Position numbers and translations under genes: made by a program | Notes under the pieces: model-generated | What the model saw: the letters and a program-made list of their open reading frames with translations, nothing else | Told to the model about the DNA's origin: nothing | Database searches by the model: none | Assembly (NCBI GenBank): GCA_005880175.1 | Contig: VBJR01000288.1 | Span: 1-21,761, forward strand | DNA from: Chloroflexota bacterium | GTDB taxonomy: Bacteria; Chloroflexota; Dormibacteria; Dormibacterales; Dormibacteraceae | Direction: 5' to 3' | Length of the DNA: 21,761 bases | Part shown: one piece after another, positions 7,049-14,607 of the stretch | Numbering within the stretch: position 1 is the stretch's first letter | Layout: each line of letters starts with the position of its first letter

Positions 7049-8172
7049 AGCTGAGCGGGCGGACCGTCGCCGTCGGGGCGCTCCTGCTGGCCATCGTGCT
7101 CGCGTTCGTGCTCCGCGGCCCCTCCTCGGGGGACTCGCCCGAGCACCGCACCGACAGCGACGCCGACAACGGGGCCTCAGCGCTGGTCCAGCTGGCCTCG
7201 GCGCTGGACCATCCGACCGCGATCCTCCAGGACGGCTTCCAGCCCGACCTGGGGATGGGCGCGGTGTTCGTGCTGACCCCGACGCAGGGGTTCACCCGCG
7301 ACGAGGCGGCGCGCGCGCTCGACTACGTGAAGGGGGGCGGCGTGCTGGTGTACGGGTCCGAGCAGGGCGACCCCCAGCTCGACCTGACGCTCCAGGTGGC
7401 CCGCCAGCGCACCCTGGCCAGCGGCGACGCCGACGGGGCCGGTCCTCAGCTCGCCGGCGTCGCCCACGTCGCCGGCTCGGTGGCGGTCCAGCCGCTCACG
7501 CCGGCCCGCGCCCAGGTGATCCTGCTCCGGAGCGGGGGCGGCCAGCCGATCGCGTTCGAGGAGTTCATCGGCCGGGGCCGGCTGGTCGTGCTCGCCGACC
7601 CGCTGCCGCTGTGCAACGGCCACCTGCGCCAGGCCGACAACTGGCGGCTGGCCGCGGACCTGGTCGGGCTGGCGCCCGCCGGCTCGCGCGTGGCGTTCGA
7701 CGAGTACCACCACGGCCCGGTCGGCGTGGACTCGCCGCTGACCGGCTGGCTGTCCACTGCCTGGGGCGTGGCGATCGCGTGGGCGGTGATCGTCGCGTTC
7801 GCGGGCCTGCTGCTGCGGGGCCGGGCGTTCGGGCCCCGGCTGGAGCTGCCGGGGACGGCGGTCCGGTCCAGCGCGGAGCACGTGGTGGCGGCCGGCGCGC
7901 TGCTGGCGCGCTCGCGGGCGGCCTCCGCGACGGGCCGGCTGCTGGCGGCGGCGACGCGGCGGGCGCTGGCCGCGCGGCACGGCATCGGTCCCGGCCCGGG
8001 CTTCGAGCTGACGCTCGCGCGGCGGGCGCCCGCGGAGGCGGCGGAGCTGCGCCGCGCCGAGGCCGAGCTGGAGCAGGGCGGCGAGGGGGAGACGGCCCTT
8101 CTGGACGCCGCCCGCCGGCTGCACGCACTCGCGTACCCTGACCACCCACCGCCGTCGGTTGCTCGTGAGTGA
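7045..8172 (+). CDS. DUF4350 domain protein, membrane-anchored
   Basis: The 375-residue protein has a membrane helix at about 8-24, an extracytoplasmic domain of about 200 residues, a second helix at about 239-257 and a cytoplasmic tail rich in Ala, Arg and Glu. The segment GASALVQLASAL...VFVLTPTQGFTRDEAARALDYVKGGGVLVYGSEQ resembles the DUF4350 domain, whose fold recalls glutamine-amidotransferase-like (ThuA-like) domains. ADPLPLCNGHLRQADNWRLAADLVG and FDEYHHGPVG are also conserved-looking. It is the last gene in the GTGA-coupled chain; moxR follows after a 183-nt gap holding a repeat element. No enzyme activity is assigned to the family. Confidence 0.8.
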   Translation: MKLSGRTVAVGALLLAIVLAFVLRGPSSGDSPEHRTDSDADNGASALVQLASALDHPTAILQDGFQPDLGMGAVFVLTPTQGFTRDEAARALDYVKGGGVLVYGSEQGDPQLDLTLQVARQRTLASGDADGAGPQLAGVAHVAGSVAVQPLTPARAQVILLRSGGGQPIAFEEFIGRGRLVVLADPLPLCNGHLRQADNWRLAADLVGLAPAGSRVAFDEYHHGPVGVDSPLTGWLSTAWGVAIAWAVIVAFAGLLLRGRAFGPRLELPGTAVRSSAEHVVAAGALLARSRAASATGRLLAAATRRALAARHGIGPGPGFELTLARRAPAEAAELRRAEAELEQGGEGETALLDAARRLHALAYPDHPPPSVARE

Positions 8173-8210
8173 GGTCTGCGCCTGTGAGGTCGGTCGCGAA
8201 CGTCGTGTCT

Positions 8211-8354
8211 AGCACGGGCTTTGCCCTGCGTGTGAGTTGATCTCCCCGCGACCGTCGGCGCCGCCCGCAGACCCGGAGGGATGGACCGAAGGTCCCCCCA
8301 ACGTCCCGGACAAGAGGGGGGGTTCCGGAAGGGGGGGCCCGCCCCCCCTTGCAC
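8211..8354 (-). repeat. dispersed intergenic repeat, copy A (G7/C7 hairpin element)
   Basis: Read on the minus strand, this stretch matches 17657-17802 almost without gaps. Near-identical blocks are GTGCAA-G7-C(G/A)GG-C7-TTCCGGAA-C7, then GTCCGGGACGTT, TGCGGGCGGCG and ACTCACAC, separated by diverged segments of equal length. The distal end forms a small hairpin in both copies (GGGC-AAA-GCCC here, GGGC-GGA-GCCC there). The G7 and first C7 form a nine-pair stem with their AA/TT flanks (8329-8337 with 8342-8350). The element fills most of the gap between the DUF4350 gene and moxR and ends 1 nt before the moxR ATG. It encodes nothing obvious; it could be a small non-autonomous mobile repeat or a structured RNA/protein-binding element. 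Confidence 0.75.
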
Positions 8355-8355
8355 C

Positions 8356-9303
8356 ATGACGGGCTCCGAGTTCTACGCCTGCTTCCGGTCGGAGGTCGGG
8401 AAGGCGATCGTCGGCCAGCGGGAGGCCGTGTGGCTCTGCGCGCTCGCGCTGGTGGTGCGCGGCCACGTGCTGCTGGAGGGCGTGCCCGGCGTGGGCAAGA
8501 CGCTGCTGGCGAAGGCGATCGCCCGCCTGCTGTCCCTGGACTACGGCCGCATCCAGTTCACGCCCGACCTGATGCCCGCCGACATCGTGGGCACGTCCGT
8601 GTACGACCTGCAGACCCGCACGTTCACCGCCCGCCGGGGGCCGGTGTTCACGAACGTGCTGCTGGCCGACGAGATCAACCGGGCGCCGGCGAAGGTGCAG
8701 GCGGCGCTGCTGGAGGCGATGGAGGAGCACGGCGTCTCGCTGGAGGGCCGGCAGCTGCCGCTCCCCGAGCCGTTCGTCGTGCTCGCCACGCAGAACCCGG
8801 TCGAGTACGAGGGCACGTACCCGCTGCCCGAGGCCCAGCAGGACCGCTTCCTGTTCAAGGCGGTGCTGGACTACCCGGGGCCGGACGAGGAGATGGAGAT
8901 GCTGGCGCGCTGGGACGCCGGCGTCGAGCTGCGCGACCCGGAGCGTGCGGGGGTCAGGCCCGTGCTCGACCGGACGGCGCTGGACGCCGTCCGCGCTCGC
9001 GCCGCGCGCGTCCACGTCGAGGAGGCGGTCCGCCGCTACATCGTGGACCTGGCGGCCGCGTCCCGGCGGGCGCCCGAGCTGGCGCTGGGCGCGTCCCCGC
9101 GCGCCGAGGTGCTGCTGCTCCAGGCCGCCAAGGCGGCCGCCGCGTTCGACGACCGCGAGTTCGTCACGCCCGACGACGTCAAGTCGCTGCTGCCGGCCAC
9201 CTTCCGGCACCGGCTGATCCTGCGCCCGGAGGCGGAGGTCGCCGGGCAGACGGCCGACTCGGTCCTGGCCGAGCTGGCGGCCCAGGTGACGCCGCCACGC
9301 TGA
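8356..9303 (+). CDS. moxR: MoxR-family AAA+ ATPase
   Basis: This 315-residue protein is a complete MoxR AAA+ ATPase. Walker A is GVPGVGKT at 42-49, Walker B is LLADE at 102-106 followed by INRAP, sensor 1 is ATQNP at 144-148, and PLPEAQQDRF holds the arginine-finger region. The C-terminal lid helices end with the typical DVKSLLPATFRHRLIL. MoxR ATPases act as chaperones that help assemble or activate protein complexes, usually with a DUF58/vWA partner, which is encoded next. I chose ATG at 8356. The frame is open upstream to 8281, but that part runs through the repeat element. There is no Shine-Dalgarno sequence, and a G7/C7 hairpin ends 5 nt before the ATG. Confidence 0.95.
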   Translation: MTGSEFYACFRSEVGKAIVGQREAVWLCALALVVRGHVLLEGVPGVGKTLLAKAIARLLSLDYGRIQFTPDLMPADIVGTSVYDLQTRTFTARRGPVFTNVLLADEINRAPAKVQAALLEAMEEHGVSLEGRQLPLPEPFVVLATQNPVEYEGTYPLPEAQQDRFLFKAVLDYPGPDEEMEMLARWDAGVELRDPERAGVRPVLDRTALDAVRARAARVHVEEAVRRYIVDLAAASRRAPELALGASPRAEVLLLQAAKAAAAFDDREFVTPDDVKSLLPATFRHRLILRPEAEVAGQTADSVLAELAAQVTPPR

Positions 9304-9372
9304 GCCGGATTCCACCGGCGACACGCGGATCAGGCCCGTCCTTCCGCTCGCGCGGTGGAATCCGGCTCAGCG
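9298..9372. repeat. 20-bp perfect inverted repeat between moxR and the DUF58 gene
   Basis: Positions 9298-9317 and 9353-9372 are perfect reverse complements (20 pairs, core TGAGCCGGATTCCACCG), separated by 35 nt. The left arm includes the moxR stop codon and the right arm ends 23 nt before the chosen DUF58 GTG. A stem this long is far beyond chance. There is no T-tract for a classical terminator, so a processing or attenuation hairpin, or a small palindromic repeat insertion, is more likely. Confidence 0.8.
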
Positions 9373-9395
9373 GCCTGGCGCCGGCGCTCACGCTC

Positions 9396-10703
9396 GTGCC
9401 GCGCTGGCGCCTCCTGGCGGCGCTGGCCGCGGGCGCCGCGCTGATCGCCCTGACCGCCGTCTCCGCCCTGCTGTGGCCCGTCGCCCTCGTCTACCACGCG
9501 GCGCTGGCCTGGGCCGTCGTGCGCGACGCCCGCCGCCTGCCCGCGCCCGGGCGCTTCGTCGCCTCGCGCGAGCTGCCGCGGCCGCTCTCGCTGGGCGCCG
9601 AGCAGACCGTGCTGGTCGGCGTGTCCTGCCCGGAGGCGGCCGGGCTGCGGGCCGTCGTCGCCGACCACGTGCCCGCCGACCTGGCCGCGTCGGCGCGGTC
9701 CATCGCGGGGACGTTCGACGCCGCCGGTCAGCTGATCGTGGAGTACGGCGTCCGGCCGCCGCGGCGTGGCGTGTACGACCTGCCCGCGGTGGACCTCCGC
9801 GTGTGGGCCCCGACCGGCTGGTGGCGCCGGCAGTGCCGGCTGCCCGTCGCCGACGTCGCGGCCGTGTACCCGGACGTGCTGGCCATCCGGCGCTGGCAGC
9901 TGACGCTCCGGCGCGGCGTCCGGGCGCTGCCGGGGCAGCGCCGGGCCCGGCCGCCGGGCGCCGCGACCACCCCCGGCGCGCTCCGCGACTACCTGCCCGG
10001 CGACGACGTCCGCCGCGTGCACTGGAAGGCCACCGCCCGGCGCGACCACCCGATCGTGGCGGAGCTGGAGGCCGAGCGCGGGCAGCAGGTCGTCCTCGCG
10101 CTGGACTGCGGCCGCCTGATGACGGCGCCGGCCGGCCACCTGACCCGGCTCGACCACGCGGTCAACGCGGCGCTGCTGCTGGCGTGGGTCGCGCAGTCGC
10201 AGGGCGACCGGGTCGGCCTGCTGACGTTCGACGAGCGGGTGCGGGCGTTCCTGGCGCCCCGCCGGGGGACCCGCCAGGTGACGTCGATCAACGCGGTGCT
10301 GCACGGCGTCCAGGCCAGCTACGCGGAGCCGGAGTTCGGCGACGCGTTCGCGTACCTGGCCCACCAGGTGCGGGGCCGGGCGCTCGTGATCGCGCTCACG
10401 GATGTGCTCGACCCGGCCGCGTCGGCCGACCTGGTCACGCACGGCCTGCGCCTCGGCGCCCGCCACCGGCTGCTGGTCGTGGCGATGACGGACCCGACCG
10501 TCGCGGCCGCGCTGCGCGAGCCGGTCGGGCGCTCGGGCGACGCGTACCGCTGGGCGGCGGCCGAGGAGCTGGTCGCGGCGCGGCGGCGGGCGTTCGAGAC
10601 GCTCCAGCGGGGCGGGGTGGAGTGCCTGGACGTCGAGGCGGGCCGCCTCAGCCCGGCCGTCGTCGAGCGCTACCTGGAGCTGAAGGAACGCGGCCTGGTC
10701 TGA
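9396..10703 (+). CDS. DUF58 domain protein (vWA-like), membrane-anchored
   Basis: The 435-residue protein starts with one or two hydrophobic helices (about 5-42). It then has a beta-rich domain and the DUF58 signature at about 196-215 ([20 protein letters not shown]). A vWA-like fold follows ([52 protein letters not shown]). DUF58 proteins are regular partners of MoxR ATPases; the complex's client is unknown, though envelope roles are suspected in related operons. GTG at 9396 is the first good start after the 20-bp inverted repeat and has no clear Shine-Dalgarno sequence. The frame is open upstream through the repeat, so the start is moderately certain. The 3' end overlaps the convergent spoIIM-like gene by 34 bp. 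Confidence 0.9.
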   Translation: MPRWRLLAALAAGAALIALTAVSALLWPVALVYHAALAWAVVRDARRLPAPGRFVASRELPRPLSLGAEQTVLVGVSCPEAAGLRAVVADHVPADLAASARSIAGTFDAAGQLIVEYGVRPPRRGVYDLPAVDLRVWAPTGWWRRQCRLPVADVAAVYPDVLAIRRWQLTLRRGVRALPGQRRARPPGAATTPGALRDYLPGDDVRRVHWKATARRDHPIVAELEAERGQQVVLALDCGRLMTAPAGHLTRLDHAVNAALLLAWVAQSQGDRVGLLTFDERVRAFLAPRRGTRQVTSINAVLHGVQASYAEPEFGDAFAYLAHQVRGRALVIALTDVLDPAASADLVTHGLRLGARHRLLVVAMTDPTVAAALREPVGRSGDAYRWAAAEELVAARRRAFETLQRGGVECLDVEAGRLSPAVVERYLELKERGLV

Positions 10704-11656
10704 GCCGCAGGCTGCCGCTCGCGGCCACCGAGCAGGAGCCAGGCGTACAGCAGGCCGCCGGTGAGCAGCCCCACCGCCGCCTTCGCGGCGAACGGTGCTC
10801 CTGACGGGCTCAGGTTGCCCTCGATCACGCCGGCGACCACCAGCAGCGGCCCCAGGCCGACCAGCAGCACGTACGCGCGCCGCGCCGCCAGCACCAGCGC
10901 GTCCCGGCGCCGGTAGTCGCCGGGCGAGAGGATCGACCAGCCCAGCATCAGGCCGCTGGCCCCGGCCGCCACGACGACGGACAGCTCCAGCACGCCGTGC
11001 GCCACGACGAACTCCAGCAGGCCGCCGCCCACCCCGTAGGCCGTGGTCAGGCCGAGCAGCGCGCCCAGGTTCACGCCGTTGGTGACCAGCACCACGACGG
11101 TGGGCACCGCGAGCAGGATGCCCAGCGAGAACGCCAGGCCGCTGACCCACAGGTTGTTCGTCATGATCAGCCCGGACGCCAGCGGCCTCGTGTCGGACGG
11201 GATCTGCGTCCACAGCCGGTGCTGCTTCACGCCGTCCACCAGCGCGGGCGGCACGAAGCCGTCGGCCAGGCCCGGCTGGGCGAGCAGCGCCACGAACGCG
11301 ACGAGCGCCGGCCCGAACAGGAGCAGGGCCGACGCCACCAGGAACGGCGCCGACGCCCGGTACGTCCGCGGCACCGTGACGGCGTAGAAGCGGGCCAGCC
11401 GGGGCAGCAGCGCGCCCCGGTCGCGGTACATCGCGCCGTGGCCGCGCGCCACCAGGCCGTTCAGGTAGTGGGCGACGGGCTCGTCGGGCCAGTCGCGCTG
11501 GGCGCGGGCCAGGTCGGCGGTCGCCCGCCGGTACAGCCCGGCCAGCGCCAGGGCGTCGTCGGGGCCGAGGCCGCGGGGCCGGCCGGACCGTGCCAGGAGG
11601 CCCTCCAGCCGCTCCCACTCGGGCCGCCGCCGGGCCACGAAGTCGCTCGCGCGCAC
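10670..11656 (-). CDS. SpoIIM-family (stage II sporulation protein M-like) membrane protein
   Basis: The 328-residue protein matches the SpoIIM/DUF95 family. It has a charged N-terminal region ([16 protein letters not shown]...[22 protein letters not shown]) and a conserved stretch around [18 protein letters not shown]. About five membrane helices follow, including [36 protein letters not shown] and [25 protein letters not shown]. In Bacillus, SpoIIM acts in forespore engulfment, but homologues next to MoxR/RDD genes occur widely in non-sporulating bacteria, so sporulation is not implied. GTG at 11656 lies 7-8 nt after a -10-like CATCAT on the minus strand, implying a leaderless start. It diverges from the RDD gene and converges on the DUF58 gene. 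Confidence 0.85.
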   Translation of the reverse strand: MRASDFVARRRPEWERLEGLLARSGRPRGLGPDDALALAGLYRRATADLARAQRDWPDEPVAHYLNGLVARGHGAMYRDRGALLPRLARFYAVTVPRTYRASAPFLVASALLLFGPALVAFVALLAQPGLADGFVPPALVDGVKQHRLWTQIPSDTRPLASGLIMTNNLWVSGLAFSLGILLAVPTVVVLVTNGVNLGALLGLTTAYGVGGGLLEFVVAHGVLELSVVVAAGASGLMLGWSILSPGDYRRRDALVLAARRAYVLLVGLGPLLVVAGVIEGNLSPSGAPFAAKAAVGLLTGGLLYAWLLLGGRERQPAAQTRPRSFSSR

Positions 11657-11662
11657 GGCCCC

Positions 11663-11670
11663 TATGATGG
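11663..11670. promoter_or_regulatory. overlapping divergent -10 boxes for the spoIIM-like and RDD genes
   Basis: On the plus strand TATGAT (11663-11668) lies 7 nt before the RDD GTG at 11676. On the minus strand the same bases read CATCAT (11670-11665), 8 nt before the spoIIM-like GTG at 11656. Both spacings fit leaderless genes. Only 19 bp separate the two start codons, so a single open complex site must serve both directions and the polymerases should compete. No clear -35 boxes were seen. Confidence 0.5.
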
Positions 11671-11675
11671 CGCCA

Positions 11676-12437
11676 GTGTCGTTGCAGAGGCCGCCCGGCG
11701 CCCTCCCCGAAGACCTCGTCGTGGCGACGCCGGAGCAGGTGGCGTTCCGGTTCGAGACGGCCGGGCTCGGCAGCCGGTTCACGGCGCAGCTCCTGGACCT
11801 GCTGGTGCTCACGGCCATCGTGGTCGCGATCGGCCTGGTCGGGTTCGGGATCGCGACGGTCGGCGGCCAGCCCGTCGTGGGCGCGCTGCTGTTCGTGGTC
11901 CTGGCGTTCGCGTCGGTGTGGGCCTACTGGATCCTGCCCGAGGCCCTGTGGTCGGGCCAGACCGTGGGCAAGTACGTCCTGCATCTGCGCGTGATCGACG
12001 CCCGCGGCGGGCCGATCACCGTGGGCCAGGCCGTGATCCGGAACCTGCTCCGGGTCGTGGACTTCCTGCCCTGGTCGTACGCGCTGGGCACGATCGTGAT
12101 GTTCGGCACGGCGCGCAGCCAGCGGCTCGGCGACCTGGCCGCGGGCACGATCGTGATCCGGGAGCGGGCGGCGGTGCGCCTGGACGACCTGAGCGCCGGC
12201 CCGGACGAGGCGAACGGCACCGCGCGGGCGGTCGCCCGGCCGGCGCTGCGGCTGGACCCGCGCCTGCACCGGTTCGTCCAGGCGTACGCCCAGCGCCGGC
12301 CGGGCCTGCCGCCGGAGCGCCGGGCCCAGCTCGCGGCCGAGGTCGAGCCCGCCCTGCGGGCGGCCCTGCCCGACGTGGTCCGGACGTCGGGCCCGCTCGC
12401 GGCGCTGGACCTGCTGGCCGACCGCGAGCTGTCGTAG
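11676..12437 (+). CDS. RDD-family membrane protein
   Basis: The 253-residue protein has the RDD domain. [24 protein letters not shown] (first helix with the conserved Arg and Asp) is followed by a second helix pair, [49 protein letters not shown] and [19 protein letters not shown] hydrophilic C-terminal region of about 90 residues follows and has no recognised domain. RDD proteins are poorly characterised; some are linked to ion or metabolite transport. GTG at 11676 was chosen over ATG at 11664 because the latter overlaps the -10 box TATGAT. The gene sits in the MoxR/DUF58/SpoIIM neighbourhood and is presumably functionally linked. Confidence 0.88.
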   Translation: MSLQRPPGALPEDLVVATPEQVAFRFETAGLGSRFTAQLLDLLVLTAIVVAIGLVGFGIATVGGQPVVGALLFVVLAFASVWAYWILPEALWSGQTVGKYVLHLRVIDARGGPITVGQAVIRNLLRVVDFLPWSYALGTIVMFGTARSQRLGDLAAGTIVIRERAAVRLDDLSAGPDEANGTARAVARPALRLDPRLHRFVQAYAQRRPGLPPERRAQLAAEVEPALRAALPDVVRTSGPLAALDLLADRELS

Positions 12438-12478
12438 CCCGGACTTCCCGGCGCGGCGCCCCGGTTCACGACCGAGCG

Positions 12479-12534
12479 TTGCCGTACCGCAGCCACGTCA
12501 TGCCCACGTTCATGGCGTGGCGCTTGTACGGCAA
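12479..12534 (+). terminator. long two-part hairpin downstream of the RDD gene
   Basis: TTGCCGTAC (12479-12487) pairs perfectly with GTACGGCAA (12526-12534). Inside it, after a 4x4 internal loop, 12492-12502 pairs with 12511-12521 over 11 positions, the only non-Watson-Crick pair being a U-G wobble. The apical loop has 8 nt. The structure lies 42 nt after the RDD stop and about 90 nt before the response-regulator start. It could end transcription of the RDD gene without a U-tract or be a small structured RNA. Confidence 0.5.
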
Positions 12535-12572
12535 GTGGGCGGTCCCCGCCGCCCAGCCTCGACCCGAGACCG

Positions 12573-12615
12573 CTCAGCGCCTCTCATCGCGTTCTCACGC
12601 GACCGTCGCGATACT
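12573..12615 (+). promoter_or_regulatory. response-regulator promoter with CTCA direct repeats
   Basis: GATACT at 12610-12615 looks like a -10 box and ends 8 nt before the GTG at 12624, implying a leaderless start. Just upstream are three related words: CTCAGCGC at 12573, CTCATCGCG at 12583 and CTCACGCG at 12594, spaced 10 and 11 bp apart. Direct repeats at about one helical turn are what OmpR-family regulators bind, so autoregulation is plausible. Confidence 0.45.
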
Positions 12616-12623
12616 GGCGGGTT

Positions 12624-13289
12624 GTGGACCGCCCGCACGTGCTCGTCGTGGACGACGACGCCCGCATCGTCGCCGCGCTCAAGCGCGCGCTGCACTACGA
12701 GGGGTGCAGCGTGGACGTGGCGCTGGACGGCCGGGCGGCGCTGGCCAGCGCCGCCCGCCGGCCGCCCGACCTCGTCCTCCTCGACCTCATGCTGCCCGGC
12801 ATCGACGGGCTGGAGGTGTGCCGGCGGCTGCGGGCGGCCGACGACGTCCCGATCCTGATGCTCACGGCCCGCGACGCGACGTCCGAGCGGGTCCGCGGCC
12901 TGGACAGCGGCGCCGACGACTACGTGGTCAAGCCGTTCGCGTACGAGGAGCTGATGGCCCGGGTGCGGGCCCTGCTCCGCCGCCGGGCCCCGGCCCGCCG
13001 CCAGCGGCTGGCCTACGCGGACGTGGACGTCGACGTCGGCGCCCGCGAGGCGTTCCGGGCCGGCCGCGAGGTCGTCCTGACCACGACCGAGTTCGACCTG
13101 CTCTGCCACTTCCTGCGCAACCCGCGGCAGGTGCTGAACCGGGACCAGCTGCTGGAGGCGGTCTGGGGCGGCGACTTCGACGCCGTCAGCAACGTCGTGG
13201 ACGTGTACGTGGGCTACCTGCGCGCCAAGCTCGGCGAGCCGCGCCTGATCCAGACAGTGCGGGGCGTGGGCTACGTGCTGAAGGAGTAG
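12624..13289 (+). CDS. OmpR/PhoB-family response regulator
   Basis: The 221-residue protein has an N-terminal receiver domain (about 1-118) and a C-terminal winged-helix DNA-binding domain (about 125-221). The acidic pocket Asp10-Asp12, phospho-acceptor Asp54 (VLLDLMLPGIDG), Thr81 and Lys103 (VVKPFAYEEL) are all present. The C-terminus has TTTEFDLLCHFLRNPRQVLNRDQLL and DVYVGYLRAKLG...IQTVRGVGYVLKE. It resembles MprA/TcrX-type regulators of high-GC bacteria. The kinase gene follows after 4 nt. Targets are unknown; the CTCA repeats in its own promoter and the adjacent nuo genes are candidates. Confidence 0.95.
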   Translation: MDRPHVLVVDDDARIVAALKRALHYEGCSVDVALDGRAALASAARRPPDLVLLDLMLPGIDGLEVCRRLRAADDVPILMLTARDATSERVRGLDSGADDYVVKPFAYEELMARVRALLRRRAPARRQRLAYADVDVDVGAREAFRAGREVVLTTTEFDLLCHFLRNPRQVLNRDQLLEAVWGGDFDAVSNVVDVYVGYLRAKLGEPRLIQTVRGVGYVLKE

Positions 13290-13293
13290 CCGG

Positions 13294-14532
13294 TTGGCGC
13301 TGTCGATCCAGGCCCGGATCGCGGTCTTCGGTGCGCTGGTCGTGTGCGGGACCGTGGCCATGTTCGGCCTCCTGCTCTTCCTGGCGATCCTGGGCGGCGG
13401 CCGGGCGACCGTGGACCAGGACCTGTGGGCCGCCCGGCCGAACACGACGTTCAGCGCCGAGGCCGGCCCGGACGGGGTGCTGCGGCCGGTGCGGCAGGGC
13501 GGCCAGGGGCAGATCCCGACCCGCCTGCCGGTCCCGCTGACGCTGAACACCCCGTACACGGTCTCCGTCGCGCGGAACGACAACGTGCGCGTCCTCGTCC
13601 AGCCGGCGCCCACCGGCGGCTACCTGGTCACGGGCGAGCACCTGGGCGAGGTCGAGCGCACCGCCCGCGCCCTGCTCACGTACCTGCTGGTCACGGCCGT
13701 GGTCGCGATGATGGCCGGCGTCGCGACCATCTGGCTCGTCGCCGGCCGGGCGCTCGGGCCGCTGCGCACGATGGCCGCCGTGGCCGAGGAGGTGGGCTGG
13801 ACGCGCGACCTCCGCCGCCGGCTGCCGCCCGTCCAGCCGCGGGACGAGGTGGGCCGCCTCACCGAGGCGTTCAACGCGATGCTGGGCCGGCTGGAGGACG
13901 CCCAGGAGAGCCAGCGCCGCTTCGTCGCCGACGCGTCCCACGAGCTGCGGACGCCGCTCACCACCATCCGCGGCAACGCCGGCCTGCTCCAGCGCGAGCC
14001 GCCGCTCGAGCCGGGCGACGCCCGCGAGGCGGTGGTGGACATCGCCGCCGAGAGCGAGCGGATGAGCCGCCTGGTGGACGGCCTCCTCACGCTGGCCCGG
14101 GCCGACGCCGGCCAGGAGCTCCGCCGCGCCCCGCTGGACCTGGCCCAGGTGGCCGAGCCGGTCGCGCGCCGGGCCGGCCTGGACGCGGCGCTGGAGACCG
14201 CGCTCGTGCTCGGGGACGCGGACGCGCTCACCCAGCTGGCGTGGATCCTCGCCGACAACGCCCGCCGCCACGGCGGCGGCACGGGCACGATGTGGGTCCG
14301 CCCGCGCCTGCCCGGCGGCGCGACGCTGATCGTGGGCGACCGCGGCCCCGGCATCCCGCCCGGCGAGGAGGAGCGCATCTTCGAGCGCTTCTACCAGCCC
14401 GGGGCGTCCCGCTCCGACGGCGGGTCCGGCCTCGGCCTCGCGATCGCGCGCTGGATCGTGGCCCAGCACGGCGGCCGCATCTGGGCCGGCAACGACCCCG
14501 CCGGAGGTGCCATTTTCGTCGTGGAACTGTGA
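13294..14532 (+). CDS. membrane sensor histidine kinase
   Basis: The 412-residue kinase has helix 1 (about 8-33), an extracytoplasmic sensor region of about 90 residues (35-125), helix 2 (about 127-150), a HAMP linker and the HisKA/HATPase core. Phospho-acceptor His216 lies in DASHELRTPLTTIRGN. The N box is DNARRH, G1 is DRGPGIP, the F box is FERFYQP, and G2 is GSGLGLAIARWIVAQHGG. The start is TTG at 13294, supported by AAGGAG at 13281-13286 with 7-nt spacing; no nearer ATG or GTG fits. It is the cognate kinase of the preceding regulator. The sensor region resembles no ligand-binding fold I recognise, so the signal is unknown. Confidence 0.93.
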   Translation: MALSIQARIAVFGALVVCGTVAMFGLLLFLAILGGGRATVDQDLWAARPNTTFSAEAGPDGVLRPVRQGGQGQIPTRLPVPLTLNTPYTVSVARNDNVRVLVQPAPTGGYLVTGEHLGEVERTARALLTYLLVTAVVAMMAGVATIWLVAGRALGPLRTMAAVAEEVGWTRDLRRRLPPVQPRDEVGRLTEAFNAMLGRLEDAQESQRRFVADASHELRTPLTTIRGNAGLLQREPPLEPGDAREAVVDIAAESERMSRLVDGLLTLARADAGQELRRAPLDLAQVAEPVARRAGLDAALETALVLGDADALTQLAWILADNARRHGGGTGTMWVRPRLPGGATLIVGDRGPGIPPGEEERIFERFYQPGASRSDGGSGLGLAIARWIVAQHGGRIWAGNDPAGGAIFVVEL

Positions 14533-14534
14533 CG

Positions 14535-14565
14535 GCGACGCGCCGAGGACAGGCGCGCTTGTCGC
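14535..14565 (+). terminator. hairpin just after the histidine kinase stop
   Basis: GCGAC-GCGCC (14535-14544) pairs with GGCGC and GTCGC (14552-14556 and 14561-14565), giving ten pairs with a GCTT bulge on the 3' side and a 7-nt loop. It begins 3 nt after the kinase stop. There is no T-tract, so it is a weak or Rho-assisted terminator at best. Confidence 0.35.
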
Positions 14566-14607
14566 AGGCCGGCAGCGGCACGGCCCGCTCTGGTTCAATT
14601 GGCCGCC

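Noticed and set aside
8316..8348. G-quadruplex from the G7 runs
   Set aside because: Only two G runs occur on one strand, both facing C7 tracts, so hairpins explain them better.
8281..8355. N-terminal extension of MoxR through the repeat element
   Set aside because: The added residues are Gly/Pro/Arg-rich, translated from the hairpin repeat, and not part of MoxR proteins.
10670..11656. Evidence for endospore formation from the SpoIIM homologue
   Set aside because: SpoIIM-family genes beside MoxR, DUF58 and RDD genes are common in non-sporulating bacteria, and no other sporulation gene is present.
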